A DNA stretch of 64,000 bases, from positions 238,937 to 302,936 of the forward strand of contig DF239282.1 of assembly GCA_000507305.1 (NCBI GenBank). The letters run 5' to 3'. Numbering within the stretch: the stretch's first letter is position 1; every line of letters starts with the position of its first letter. Source of the DNA: Breviolum minutum Mf 1.05b.01. Taxonomy: Eukaryota; Sar; Dinophyceae; Suessiales; Symbiodiniaceae. This document shows positions 50,725 through 61,222 of the stretch, piece after piece. Position numbers and translations under genes: made by a program. The notes under the pieces were generated by a model. It saw only the letters and a program-made list of their open reading frames with translations. It did not search any database and had not been told where the DNA came from.

Positions 50725-50928
50725 GCCCATAGGATCCATGTATATATGGGTGTTTCCTTAAATGGTGGTACCCAACAACCATGGGTTTTCCTACTAAAAA
50801 TGGATCATTTTGGGGTGTTTTGGGGGTACCACTATTTTTGGAAACATCCATATGGTATATTTACCTACATGAATGATTGATGTTTATGGTAAATTAGTAG
50901 GTGAATATACCAATCCCATGGATCCGTC
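50725..50928. mobile_element. MITE-like element G split by element B
   Basis: CCCATAGGATCCATGTA, then a B insertion, then TGGTATATTTACCTACAT to CCAATCCCATGGATCC. Confidence 0.8.
50748..50849. mobile_element. MITE-like element B, nested
   Basis: GGGTGTTTCCTTAAATGG ... ACTATTTTTGGAAACATCC, with TA-rich duplicates at both borders. Confidence 0.85.
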
Positions 50929-51013
50929 ATGGGAACTGACGACTTGAGCAGCTGGGATCAATGTCCTTCCGAACCCAAAAAGTGGCCTTCATTTGGGCAG
51001 GTGAATCCGTATA

Positions 51014-51129
51014 CCCACAGGATTGATCAAACTTATGTTTTTTTTTGTGTGCCTATATTTGCCATTGAAAATCAACGAAACAATGTAAGTAAATTAATGT
51101 AAATTATACCAGTTCCAGTGATCCCATGG
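51014..51129. mobile_element. MITE-like element G, diverged
   Basis: CCCACAGGATTGATC at the left and GATCCCATGGG at the right, with the GTAAGTAAATTAATG core. A half G element also lies at 51781-51855. Confidence 0.55.
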
Positions 51130-51318
51130 GCAATGATCCCATGGGCAATGGGATACTGTAGTATGCTGTTAAGACATCCGGCGTTCACCACCTGGGATGT
51201 ATTAGAACCTTGTGAATAATGGGATTTCAATTATACCAAGCTCAACTGGTGAAAGCTGGATTTTTGAACCATCAGCAGATTGCCATATTTTTCTTGAAGT
51301 GCCACTTATTTTTTACAG

Positions 51319-51401
51319 CCCGTCAGGGCTTTCTCCCGCGAAATGGACTTCGTGAAGCTCACAGGGGTTATGGTCACTTGGTTACCTCCGTGAGATTGGA
51401 G
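51319..51401 (+). CDS. Candidate exon
   Basis: Acceptor CACTTATTTTTTACAG and donor GGAG-GTAAAG; reads RQGFLPRNGLREAHRGYGHL and VTSVRLE. Good splice consensus on both sides. Family unknown. Confidence 0.5.
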
Positions 51402-51432
51402 GTAAAGAGGAAGGGCATGGGATTTTCTTATA

Positions 51433-51533
51433 CCTAGGTGGTGGTTTCAAATATTTTTTATGTTCACCCCGATCCTTGGGGAAGATTCACATTTTGACTA
51501 ATATTTGTCAACTGGGTTGAAGCCACCAACTAG
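51433..51533. mobile_element. MITE-like element D
   Basis: CTAGGTGGTGGTTTCAAATA ... GGTTGAAGCCACCAACTAG, 32 bases after the exon donor at 51401. Confidence 0.85.
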
Positions 51534-51541
51534 TTACAAAC

Positions 51542-51739
51542 TTGGGAATTACCTCCACAAAAAAGGAATTTTCGGGTTGCACAAAAAAGAAAAACACACC
51601 TTCTTGCAGGGGAACTCACACAAACATGGATTTTCGTAGAACCAGTGTATTCAAGATGTATTTTTTGTTTGAAATGCCAAGATTGCCAAGTATCATGTTG
51701 CCTTCAACCCTTTTCAACTGTACCCGGCGCATATCATAG
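51542..51739 (+). CDS. Candidate exon
   Basis: Reads SCRGTHTNMDFRRTSVFKMY, FLFEMPRLPSIMLPST to a stop. Weak. Confidence 0.3.
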   Translation: MGITSTKKEFSGCTKKKNTPSCRGTHTNMDFRRTSVFKMYFLFEMPRLPSIMLPSTLFNCTRRIS

Positions 51740-52032
51740 GCATTGATTATTTGCTCTCATTTAAGGGAAGATGGAAATGTGTGATCTGTTTACCTACATT
51801 TGGGTAGTTTACAGGGGGTAAATGTAGGTAGATAAATCTACCATACATTGAATGTTTGGGTATCATTACGTTATATCCAGACAGCCGCCTCTCCGTTTAT
51901 TTGGTCCATGACAATTTCATAATATTTCATATATATATATATACAGTATATTTTTTGTTTTTTGGGTGGTTTGGCAGGGACACCCTCCCCCGGCCTATGT
52001 TGTTTGTTTTTCAATCTTCATCTGAAAAATTT

Positions 52033-52113
52033 ATGGGAATCTAAGGGTTACACCCTCCTAATGCCACCTCACCTAGGTAGGCAGCATTAACCACTCCTTA
52101 GGAAACCCATGGG
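52033..52113. mobile_element. MITE-like element H
   Basis: ATGGGAATCTAAGGGTTACA ... CTTAGGAAACCCATGGG. From 52115 to 52600 I see no supported gene. Confidence 0.65.
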
Positions 52114-52600
52114 ATTTTTGTTCTCCACCTGTGACCTGAATTTTCCAGCAGCATAAAAAAACACATCCCATGTCGGCTTTACACATTAGCTGAGGCACCA
52201 AGATTGAATATTGAAGATCCCTTTCTCCTGGATAGGACTGACTGGTTGGAACCCAGCGATTTTTTTTTGGTCATCTGGATGCATCTGACATATCTCAAGA
52301 CTTACACTGGGGAGTCTCAGTGATTTTCACCGGATTCCTCGATTTCTCAGTGGGTGAAGAAGGCCAGCTATGAAGGAACTCAGCTATGATTGGGGAGTCG
52401 GGTTGTCAACGTAGTAATTGAGGTCAACGGATATGTTTTAGTTGATTCTGCTTCTTGTCATGCAGGTAGGCATGGTAGCATGTTTATCATATTTTATCAC
52501 GCCTTTGCTAGCATTATGTTGTTTACATCACATTAATATATCCTAGGTACATCATATATCACATTCATGTGCGTGTATACATGTACTTGTATCGTATTAC

Positions 52601-52873
52601 CTTTTGGGGAGTTACAAATGCCAGCCAGCTACCTGGCACCAGAACTTGAAAGCCAGCACTAAACACTGCTGACAGCTCAGTTGTATCAAGTAGAAAATGA
52701 AAATCTAAGACTCTTTGAAGTAGATAAACATTTGCGAAATGCTGCAATTCATTATTTGTCCAAGAAAGCTCTGAGACACCCCTAGTGCAACCGTTGGGCA
52801 ATATGAATGGAAGCGCTTTAAAGCTTGTTAGAGAAAGATTGGGGGTGTCCAGCCCCAGTGTGTTGGTTGACAA
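52601..52873 (-). CDS. Candidate exon, minus strand
   Basis: Ninety-one codons: STNTLGLDTPNLSLTSFKAL, PNGCTRGVSELSWTNNELQH, ANVYLLQRVLDFHFLLDTTE, SAVFSAGFQVLVPGSWLAFV; ends AAAAG-GTAATA. One of the better islands. No domain is recognised. Confidence 0.5.
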
Positions 52874-52934
52874 ACTTCAAATTTTGCTGGCCTTGTTGTG
52901 TCAATTGTAGCTCAGATGTCACTTGAGCACTTCA

Positions 52935-53058
52935 GCAATGAAAAAAATCATAGTAAGCAGTAAGCATAATAGTTTGGGGTATATATAAGGGATTATACTG
53001 CCCCGTTGTATTTGGATGATCGTAAACTGTTGTCAGGATCCCTATTAAACAACCAGGA
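52935..53058. repeat. Dispersed repeat E
   Basis: GGGGTATATATAAGGGATTA, ACTGCCCC, AGGATCCCTATTAAACAACC. Confidence 0.65.
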
Positions 53059-53190
53059 AAGGATCCAGCGTCTTTTTGACCCTTTGGCTCACTTCAATTT
53101 CCGGAAGCGAAGCACCGGCCGCGCTAGGAATCTGAATTGCACCTTGGGTTTGGAACAAGAGAACCAACTGAAGGCCGCGGGCTGGTGTGG
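53059..53190 (+). CDS. Candidate exon squeezed between repeats
   Basis: Reads IQRLFDPLAHFNFRKRSTGR, ARNLNCTLGLEQENQLKAAG, GC-richer than its surroundings. Repeat E ends just before it and an inverted-repeat element begins just after. Confidence 0.45.
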
Positions 53191-53350
53191 TATCATGGCT
53201 GGTCAACCTAACCCCCCCCGCCCCAAGAAATAAGGGGTTTAATTAGCCGGCCTTTTTTAAGGGAACCCAGTAGTTAATAAGCTCTGAATAAGGCCTTATT
53301 TCTGGATGGGGTACCTTAGGGGGGGTTAGGTTGACCGGACATGATGGTAG
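53191..53350. mobile_element. MITE-like element with GGTCAACCTAACCCCCC ends
   Basis: ATCATGGCTGGTCAACCTAA at the left is inverse to TTAGGTTGACCGGACATGAT at the right; the interior shares GCCGGCCTTTTT with family H. From 53350 to 54170 there is a TA tract near 53455 and no supported gene. Confidence 0.75.
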
Positions 53351-54170
53351 GGTGAGGAACAGTAAGAGGTTTTCAATGGATGGTGTTGAACATGAGGAAA
53401 AACATCTTATACAATCTGTACAGGTCATGGAGAAGATGTTGTTTAATACATTGTATATATATATATATGTAATATTTATGTATATATGTCTATAATTTTT
53501 TTTATTTCCAGTACAGTACGTATATTACAAGACTTGAAGTTCAAAGTTCCACACAACATTCAAGTTTCATAATAGACTCATAGACAAACAACCGTTATTT
53601 TCTTTCAGGGTCGGCCGGGTTGGCCTGAACTAATTTCATATCAGCCTATCAGATTGGTGGGGTACCCTTTTGATAGGAAATATGCCAGGAATCCCGATAT
53701 GAAAATGGATCGTCAGGATAAGTCAGGATACCAAAAATGAGGCTCAGCCACCAACATTAACCACCCACCAAGAATTGCTTGAAGAACCATGGCCCATGAG
53801 GTGATATCCATCTACTCATATCGACTCATCGAGGGTTCACCTAGAGTCATGCAAATGTTTGCAATTTTAATGTTATAATTATACAAGATGATATGGAATC
53901 AACAAATGAATCAAGTACATGTCCAAATGATATACAGAAAGCCTCCCCCTTTCCAAGTGATCCAAGCAAGGAGTCTGGCAAAGGATCATGTTTTTTTTGA
54001 AGAAAGTCATGGTGAAGAAAATGTACAGTAGAAAAGGAGGATCACACTAAAAGTTGTCGATTGGAACACTTACGGTTACGCCCATACTTTCCTAAGAATC
54101 GTTATCAGTTGCCTACCCCAACTCCACCAAGGGGGGCGGCACTTTACAAATTCCTGTTGGCAAATCCCCG

Positions 54171-54402
54171 TCAAAATAGATCCTTTTGCATGATGTTGGC
54201 CAAGAAGACACAGCTGGCTACAAAGAGAAACAAGAAATGAACAAGCTTGAAGAGTTTATTTCGAATTATTGTGATGCCATGCTTTCTTTCACCAGGAGCT
54301 TTGGTGTAAGAAATGAAGATCTGAATAAAGTCAATGGCCTCCTTTGAAATAAAAGCTTCGCCATATTTGTTTTCTTTGGGATGCTTGATTTTTAAAGATA
54401 AC
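54171..54402 (-). CDS. Terminal exon of a minus-strand gene, possibly using a MITE splice acceptor
   Basis: Reads LSLKIKHPKENKYGEAFISK, EAIDFIQIFISYTKAPGERK, HGITIIRNKLFKLVHFLFLF and VASCVFLANIMQKDLF to a stop. Near the end a hydrophobic stretch (LVHFLFLFVASCVFLANI) suggests a C-terminal membrane anchor. The exon appears to start directly after CCACCACCCAG, which is the end of the D element at 54403-54500. No family is recognised. Confidence 0.55.
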
Positions 54403-54500
54403 CTGGGTGGTGGTTTCAATTATGTTTTATGTTCATCCCTATTTGGGGAAATGATCCAATTTCACTAATACCTTTCAAATGGGCTGAAACCACCAACTAG
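54403..54500. mobile_element. MITE-like element D at a gene border
   Basis: CTGGGTGGTGGTTTCAATTA ... GGCTGAAACCACCAACTAG. Confidence 0.85.
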
Positions 54501-54705
54501 TAACGGTTTCAACACATATTTTCACATGAATAAAACCCTAGGGGATGTTTGATCTATACGTCCAACGGTGTTCCACGTTGGAAACCGTTGTTTTCCAGGC
54601 CTCGATTCAAAGCACCTTCAACGCCTTGCAGCAACCTGGTGACATCCAGGGGTAAAACACCGAAACGGTCCTTTTGTTTGGTATGACAGATTTACCCCAA
54701 GAAAT

Positions 54706-54810
54706 TACACCCCCGAAGTTTAACATGGCCATTGAAAAATGATGGTTGGAAGACCACCTTCCTATTGGGAAGGTAACTTTTCAGTTGCTATGTTAGTTTC
54801 AGGGAGTGTA
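54706..54810. mobile_element. MITE-like element C
   Basis: TACACCCCCGAAGTTTAACA ... TGTTAGTTTCAGGGAGTGTA. Confidence 0.8.
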
Positions 54811-55190
54811 ACCCTAAACACCAGCAAACCTCAGGAGGTTTTGTTATTCCCCTGGATGTCTAAAAATTTACCCTCTAGTAAACTGACATGGCTAAACAAT
54901 CACCCATTTTTGGATTTGAAGGTGATACATCATTGCTTGTTTATTTTTCTAGTGTCATGTTGGTTTCGGATGTGTATATTTGCCATTGCCTTTCAACCAT
55001 ATTTCAACCACAAATAAGATCACCATACAAAAATACACACACATGTTGGTTGTTCCCAGTGTTTTTGTTTGAAGTGAATCATTGATTTCGTCGGGTTTTC
55101 GTTTGATAGGCCACCGTTTTAAGGATTACATCTCTAGCTTCAAAGCTCAAGTCTCATCACGCTGCTAGGCAACTGGGGATGATTCTTCCT

Positions 55191-55403
55191 ATCCAGTAGG
55201 ATCGATGTGTGGTATACCCTCCCTAAAATTAACAGCTCGCACCTGAACATGGGCCAAAACCCAAAAGGAAGGGATCGTCTTCCAATCATCCATTTTCAGG
55301 TGCAAACTGTTAGTTTCAGGGAGGGTATATATTTACCTACACTTAAGGTGGATTTGTATGGCAGATGTAGACACATACATGCATACATTGATCCTATGGC
55401 TAT
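55191..55403. mobile_element. MITE-like element G split by element C
   Basis: ATCCAGTAGGATCGATGTGT then GGT, a complete C element (55214-55328), then ATTTACCTACACTTAAGG to ATACATTGATCCTATGGC. Confidence 0.8.
55214..55328. mobile_element. MITE-like element C, nested
   Basis: ATACCCTCCCTAAAATTAAC ... GTTAGTTTCAGGGAGGGTAT, inserted at TA of the G element. Confidence 0.85.
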
Positions 55404-55491
55404 GTGAAAGCTGCCTCTTTGATATCCCAAGGATACTAGTCTAGGTAGCCTCCGCGGTATTGTGATGTTTTTGAACTTGCTTGTTGGCTAA

Positions 55492-55591
55492 GAATCATGG
55501 GATCTCAAAACTAGGGGTTTGGAGATCCCTAAACCCTGCGTAATACAGATCCAAACCCCTCTATAGGAGGGTCCAATGATTCTTAGGGTCG
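55492..55591. mobile_element. Inverted-repeat element J
   Basis: CTAAGAATCATGGGATCTCA at the left; CCAATGATTCTTAGG at the right; the interior repeats GGGGTTTGGAGATCC and its complement. A half copy is at 15480-15541. Confidence 0.7.
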
Positions 55592-56302
55592 GTTCAATAT
55601 TCTTGTTTGACTATGGAGCTGCCGTTGACATCAATCATTAGGAACAAACATCTCATCTCTTTGGATTCCTTTATCCTTTGGTACTTGCACATGGCAATGG
55701 AATGTTCCCCAACTTTGGATACACTCCTCAACTCGCCCCTGAAAAATCAATGCTTGGTTTCCTTCTCAGATGGCGTATATTTTTTTTAGGGGTAAACTGT
55801 TTGCGGTTAGTTTCAGGGAGTTTGGAACCCCAATCTATCATGGGTTCGTGGGTTCCTCAAGAAAAGACGAAGTGGTCCAGCCCTCTGGGGTTTCCTACGT
55901 CGCTTCCTCGGGCCCCTGAGGAATTGGCAGATTCCGGGTGTTTTTCTTCCTCGCGAGCTCGGGAGTTTGGCACTGAAACGTCGCATGGCTGGGACACACG
56001 TCGTTGGGGTTGAAAAAACACCCACCTTGAAACGCATGAATCCTTAGACATCCCTGTGAATACCCCTGAAATGTGGTGTTTAGGGATGTATTAGGGTTTG
56101 TTTTTTGGGGTCCAGTCATACCAAACCGGAGCGTTTCCGTGTGGCCCTGGATGTTTTTTGGGGATAGCACCTGCGCGGGGACGCCTTCCCAAAAATGATA
56201 GTCTTCCAAGGTGCAAACTGTTATAGTTTCAGAAAGTTGGGTTATGATCACAGGGAGTTGGCTTAAGATCAACAAATTTTAGGACATTTCGAAACGGAAC
56301 TT

Positions 56303-56560
56303 ATGACCCGTCAACTTTACCATCCTCCCCAAAAGGTTCCTTCCTCCTATCCGGTCTTCAAGAAACTGGACACTGAATTCCTTGCATGTGTTCATAGTCA
56401 AACAGCTTGTATTTTGTTGTTGTTCGTCACGTTTTTTTTTTTAATAGGGCAACAACCATCATCAGAAAAAGCAACTCGGGGATCTTTTGGAATTTGGATT
56501 CCCATGGTCACTGGGACCTGGAAAATCTCATTGGAGTTTAGGACCCTTTCCTTCGGAAAG
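56303..56560 (+). CDS. Candidate exons
   Basis: From ATG: MTRQLYHPPQKVPSSYPVFK, KLDTEFLACVHSQTA; then a T10-AATAG acceptor at 56448 and two open frames (TTIIRKSNSGIFWNLDSHGH, or SSEKATRGSFGIWIPMVTG). Probably two exons. A G-type element (56577-56672) follows. Confidence 0.35.
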
Positions 56561-56777
56561 GATCATGAAAAATCATTGATAGGATCAATGCATGGTATAT
56601 TTATACCTACATTTATAATAATTTATATCGTTTGTGTTTATGCAGCAAGTGTATACCCCATGCATGGATCTCCCAAAATGTAGCTGATGTTTCGGGAAAT
56701 CCGCAAAGAAATCAGGGAACTTATTAATTTATATATTATTAATTTGGCCAGATCCTCTCTGGGGTATACTTGAATTA

Positions 56778-56890
56778 CTAGGTGGTGGTTTCAAAGATTT
56801 TGTTATTTTCACCCCTATTTGCGGAGAAATGATCCAATTTGACTTGCGCATATTTGTCAAAAATGGGTTGTTGGTTCAACCACCAACTAG
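56778..56890. mobile_element. MITE-like element D
   Basis: CTAGGTGGTGGTTTCAAAGA ... TTCAACCACCAACTAG. Confidence 0.85.
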
Positions 56891-57107
56891 TCTGAACCTT
56901 GAAAAAACATCCATTTGGTCATTTACATGTACTTAAAAGGTATCAACTGGAACTATAAATGTATTTTTCTAGAAACCCTGAATTTTTTTTACCAACCCAG
57001 AAATATATGGGAATAAATGATCCAAAATTTACTAAAATCAATGATATTGTGTTTCATATTTATATATATATACATAATATATATATATATTTTTTTTTGC
57101 CTTGGTT

Positions 57108-57363
57108 GGTTGACTCACCCACAACCACCGGGACCCATACCAAAAACCCCTTCACTCCACAGCTTTCAGGCCCATTGGAGCCACCGCCACTGATGGCACC
57201 CGAACTGCCTGGCTTTTGGAATGGCAACCCGTTGGCCTTCGCCAATGGCAACGGAGCCAAAGGTAAAGTGACCATCGCTTCCGCCTCGGAGAAAAAGAAC
57301 TTGACAAAGCAAAGCAGGAAGCAGGTCATGGATAAGCAACTCGGCATTTTTTTGCGGATTTTT
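57108..57363 (+). CDS. Candidate exon, Pro/Gly-rich then basic
   Basis: Reads THTKNPFTPQLSGPLEPPPL, MAPELPGFWNGNPLAFANGN, GKVTIASASEKKNLTKQSRK, QVMDKQLGIF. A GTAAAG donor-like site follows NGAK, so the exon may end at 57263. Locally GC-rich, unlike its TA-rich left flank. Confidence 0.45.
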
Positions 57364-57599
57364 TTTTGGTTAAGGCAAATACTAAAGCATGTGTTTTTTT
57401 TTTCGTTTTGATGGATGGACTTTCTTTGGTGTTCATTTTTTGCCTGCTTTTTTTTTGTGGTTTGGTTTTAAGTCCCAATATTTTACGCGCAGATGGAGCT
57501 ATGAGATCTTTTTTCGTGGTTTATAATGTTTGGTTTTCTTGGGAGGGAGTTGTTAAACAGATCGAACATATTAGAAATAGCATATTATAATATAATGAT

Positions 57600-58439
57600 G
57601 TGACACAATAAAAATTAAAAGGTCTTTCGGGTATAAGGCTACATGAGGGAAATCAGCATAACAGTGACCAGCCCGCTACGTCCAATTCATGAATTGGCAC
57701 TTTGTTTTGACTGTTTCACAACACTGTCACCGCAGCCTGTGAGGAGAAAACACATGTCTTTTTGTTGATAGTATGTTGGGCAGAAGCAGTAAGGAGTGAT
57801 TACTTGTAGTTGGTGATCTGGAAGACTTTGAAATTGGAAGCATCATAGCTTTCATTGTGCTGAATTAAAGCCATTGTATCTATCAATTTGATTTAAAAGA
57901 TACAGCGGTACGAGACTTGACAGAACAGATGTTATGTTTGCATATCAATTTCATGATTTTGTGCTCTCATAGACCTGTTATTTATATTGATGTATCTGGT
58001 GTGCTTTCAATCAAGTTTGAGAATTATGGGATCACAAAGCCTGCGAAAACCCCTACGGCACCCATACATATACCAGACACATCCCATAAGAGTTCAATAT
58101 GGAGCTGGTATATACCGGTATATGCATGGACCCCCTTAGTGGGGGTCCCTCCTTTAAGGGTCCCTGAAAAGTGCCTGGAAGAACATGGGGATCGAACTTT
58201 CCCACCCCACGCATTTGAGGCCTTAATAAGGGAGTATTACTGTGACTGTAACTGTAACCTGCCTTCTAGTGGGTTCCTCCCAAAACCCATGCCCTAAGAA
58301 TCCAGATCCCTCCCCAGAGTAGGATTGATGGTCTCAATCCCAGCCCCAAAATTTCTTAGGACATACCTGGATGCTTAGGGATGCTTCAATGGGTTGATTG
58401 ATCCCAGACATAAAGAGTTGGTTTCCTTTACAAATGCAG
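57600..58439. other. Interval with weak coding signals
   Basis: A 126-codon plus frame (57917-58297) is mostly AT-rich and doubtful. A short inverted repeat (GACCCCCTTAGTGGGGGTC) lies at 58128. Confidence 0.4.
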
Positions 58440-58526
58440 CGGTGAGAAGACCAAGGCCTGTCCCAGATGGGCGATTTGAGAGGGGCTATGTGACGCCTGA
58501 TGGTAGGCCAATACCTTGGCCGGAGG
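58440..58526 (+). CDS. Five-exon candidate gene, exon 1 seen
   Basis: Acceptor TTTCCTTTACAAATGCAG; reads VRRPRPVPDGRFERGYVTPD and GRPIPWPEG; ends GGAGG-GTGAGG. The frame continues open (EDVGTYEDSQSMV) if the donor is not used. Confidence 0.45.
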
Positions 58527-58812
58527 GTGAGGATGTGGGTACCTATGAGGATTCTCAAAGCATGGTGCACTCCAAAATCGGAAACAAAAAACATATGTTT
58601 CAACACACTTCTCCTTTGAGCCAGCCCGTAAATCAGTTGGCCGCGGGTATTTTGGAAGCAAGTGACAACACACACACACACACACACACACACATCCCAA
58701 ACAATCCACCATGCGACGACTATTGGTCCCGCCGCGTGTCCGCCACAACTGTAGTTCAGAGAATGGGACATGTCTAACCACCATTGTGCTATGCAAACTT
58801 TTTGTTTGACAG

Positions 58813-58875
58813 CCTGGGGCCCCAAACAGGAATGGTTTTGGACCAGGAGTTTTGCAGCTGCGAGCAAATGAATTG
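58813..58875 (+). CDS. Five-exon candidate gene, exon 2
   Basis: Acceptor TTTTTGTTTGACAG and donor TTG-GTGAGT; 63 bases, phase 0, reading PGAPNRNGFGPGVLQLRANE-L. Confidence 0.5.
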
Positions 58876-58936
58876 GTGAGTGTGGGGGTCCATGTTGTTC
58901 TACTTTGTTTTTAATCTGCTTGTTTGGCATATTCAG

Positions 58937-58984
58937 GCACAAATGCTACATAGAGACGCTGTTGGATGTTGTTCCCTACAGCTG
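58937..58984 (+). CDS. Five-exon candidate gene, exon 3
   Basis: Acceptor TTTGGCATATTCAG and donor CTG-GTAAGT; 48 bases, phase 0, reading AQMLHRDAVGCCSLQL. Joins exon 2 to give one helical stretch. Confidence 0.5.
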
Positions 58985-59070
58985 GTAAGTCATGGTCAAT
59001 CTGGGTTTCATATGGATTGGATGGATTGGTATAGATCTGATTAATGTGTTTATTTGTCTACTGTATTCAG

Positions 59071-59118
59071 CTATCACAACGCAGGCGATTGGGTTACTGC
59101 ATCTCAGTTGAAAGTTGA
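59071..59118 (+). CDS. Five-exon candidate gene, exon 4
   Basis: Acceptor CTACTGTATTCAG; in phase it reads LSQRRRLGYCIS. The donor is unclear; unspliced the frame stops at 59116. Confidence 0.35.
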   Translation, partial: LSQRRRLGYCISVES

Positions 59119-59526
59119 TTCCAGTTCCATCTATTTCAGCGCATGCCATGGCCAAACTCGTGCACCAGGGATGTCATACCACCCCCCCCCCCGACGTTGA
59201 TTCAACCTTATTATGCTGCGTTTAGTTTCTATGTTGAAGTCACGCACATATTTCCGCACACATGTTTGTGCATTGAACATGGTATATATCTTTATATAGA
59301 GAGAGAGAGATCATATGCTACATTTTTTTAATCTATGTATATATAAATATATAAATAATCATACTTAATATATATATATATACATATACAATAATATATA
59401 TATATATGATGTTCAACTATGAATATAACCATAACTATACCATATTTCCAAAATTCATACATTTACTCTGTTCGGTGTCCTTTTTTTCCATTTTTTAAGT
59501 GATTTCCTGTTGACTGTTTTCCGCAG

Positions 59527-59672
59527 GCTTTTCATCAGACCTGATGCTCCCAAAGAAACTATGGAGTCTTGGCATGAAACTGGACCAGTGGACCCTGGTT
59601 CTTTGTGGATACGCCCTGGTCATCATGGCCCTCCTACCTCCAGAAATAACAGCTTATTCAAGGGCTTATTAG
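59527..59672 (+). CDS. Five-exon candidate gene, terminal exon with a membrane segment
   Basis: Acceptor CTGTTTTCCGCAG; reads FSSDLMLPKKLWSLGMKLDQ, WTLVLCGYALVIMALLPPEI and TAYSRAY to a stop. The stretch LVLCGYALVIMALL is a plausible membrane helix. Another frame (RPDAPKETMESWHETGPVDP) is open too. Confidence 0.45.
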
Positions 59673-59679
59673 CCATCAT

Positions 59680-60600
59680 TGTCCCTCAATAAGGCCTTAG
59701 AAAAACCTGAATCTTCCTCCAAGCGTGTAAGATTTTCTGTGACTTTTCGCCAGAAAAACCTACCAATTTTGGCAGGAAGATCCAGGTATTAACCCCTTGG
59801 TTTCTGGTAGGGATAGGTTTGATGGGGGCACTAAGAGTACGCTCAACAAGAATAATTTGCAAACTGCAAAAACCTGCCACGTGGCACCTGGAATGAAACT
59901 TATAAATTTCTTCCAAAGCTTCATAGGTTTTTCTGGTTCCATATTATTCTTTTCGGGGTGTATGTACCCGTACCATCCATGTACGGTATATTTACCTGCG
60001 TTTACCGTAAAAAATCAATCAAATGTAGGCAAATATGCCATACATGGATGCTATTTGGTATAAAACATGCTCTTTTACATATAACGAGAGGGGGTCGGAA
60101 ACTACTTCTACCAGTCAATGTGACTATTGTAGTAAGAGTTTCTTGGCTCAGGAATTAGTGATGTGAATTTTCTCCCCTAAACTCATCATGGGAATCTAAG
60201 GGTGCCCCTCCCAATGCCAAGAAATAGCCGGCCCTTTTTCAGGCCTTCTTAAGGAAAACCAATGGTTAATAGCCCCCTTAAGTTTCCATGAAGATCTGGG
60301 AAGCTGGCCCCTGAAAATGATGGAAAATAATCCTTGCAAAAAATGCATGGTGTTTTGTTGCGTTCCCTTTTCTTTAATAGATATATGTATGTATATCATG
60401 TATATTTAAGATATGCGGGTTTAGATTTTTTAGGGAGGGATAGAGGGAACCCTGGAAACTCCAAGATCACAGGACAGAGATGTTGACGGGGTTGTTAGCC
60501 GTTGAGCGCAAAAATAGTTATTTGCAAATCTATCAGATAGCTTTTGCCCACCCCAAAGAGGAAGGGCATGAACAACTACTGGTATCCAATTTCGCGGGGA
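59680..60600. other. Repeat-filled interval without a supported gene
   Basis: A G-type element at 59967-60058 (CCATCCATGTACGGTATATT ... CCATACATGGATGC), an H-type element at 60189-60262 (GGGAATCTAAGGGTGCCC) and a half C element near 60300. Confidence 0.6.
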
Positions 60601-60620
60601 TTTGAATTCATTCTTTACAG

Positions 60621-61014
60621 GAAGCTTGGCGAATCAAGCGGTGTCATTGAACTTTTCTAGTTGCCACTGCTCGCATCTCTGTTTAAAGTTAAACAGGCAG
60701 ACATGGCTCAACAAAATAACCAATTTCGTGCTTGGTTCAGGTGTTGTAGTAGAGTATCTTTTGCCCCGATTTCACGGAAATTCAGGATGGTAAAATCTTC
60801 TATTCGATTCTACCACAATTTCCATACAGTAGTTGTTTTCTCATTGTGTGGCTCAAGAAGGAAGCCACCCCGCTTCATTCAGATGGGACCTGCAACCTCT
60901 CCTGACATTTTTGGCCTAATTGGTCTCAAAAAAGGGATCATTATTCCTGACATGCTGTTGCTTGTTGGTTTGAACTGGGCCATATTTGCCAATACCATCT
61001 ATCATCTAGTCTAA
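60621..61014 (+). CDS. Candidate exons, C-terminal part of an unknown protein
   Basis: Acceptor TTCATTCTTTACAG at 60620. Within it, 60707-60749 (ADMAQQNNQFRAWFR, donor AG-GTGTTG) and 60860-61014 (MGPATSPDIFGLIGLKKGII, DMLLLVGLNWAIFANTIYHL) look best, the latter hydrophobic and ending at a stop. Confidence 0.4.
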
Positions 61015-61222
61015 TTTCCCCCTTTTTATCAATCAACCTTCAAGGTGGTTAGGTAGCGTTCGTTCTACCTGAAACGGATGATTTCCAAATCTTGTTTCAT
61101 CTCCTTTTTTCTGTGCTTCTATTTTGAAGTGAAGCAATAGTAGTTTCATGGAAGACCATTTTTGAAGGAAGCGAAAAAAGATCCAACTGTGAGTTCGAGA
61201 TGTGAACAATTTCCTACGTTTA

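Noticed and set aside
58185..58210. GGGGATCGAACTTTCCC, another T-loop-like sequence
   Set aside because: No matching acceptor stem or A box; no cloverleaf can be drawn.
60838..60856. TCATTGTGTGGCTCAAG, similar to the spliced leader
   Set aside because: Needs an inserted GTG, and it lies inside a coding-like frame with no gene start after it.
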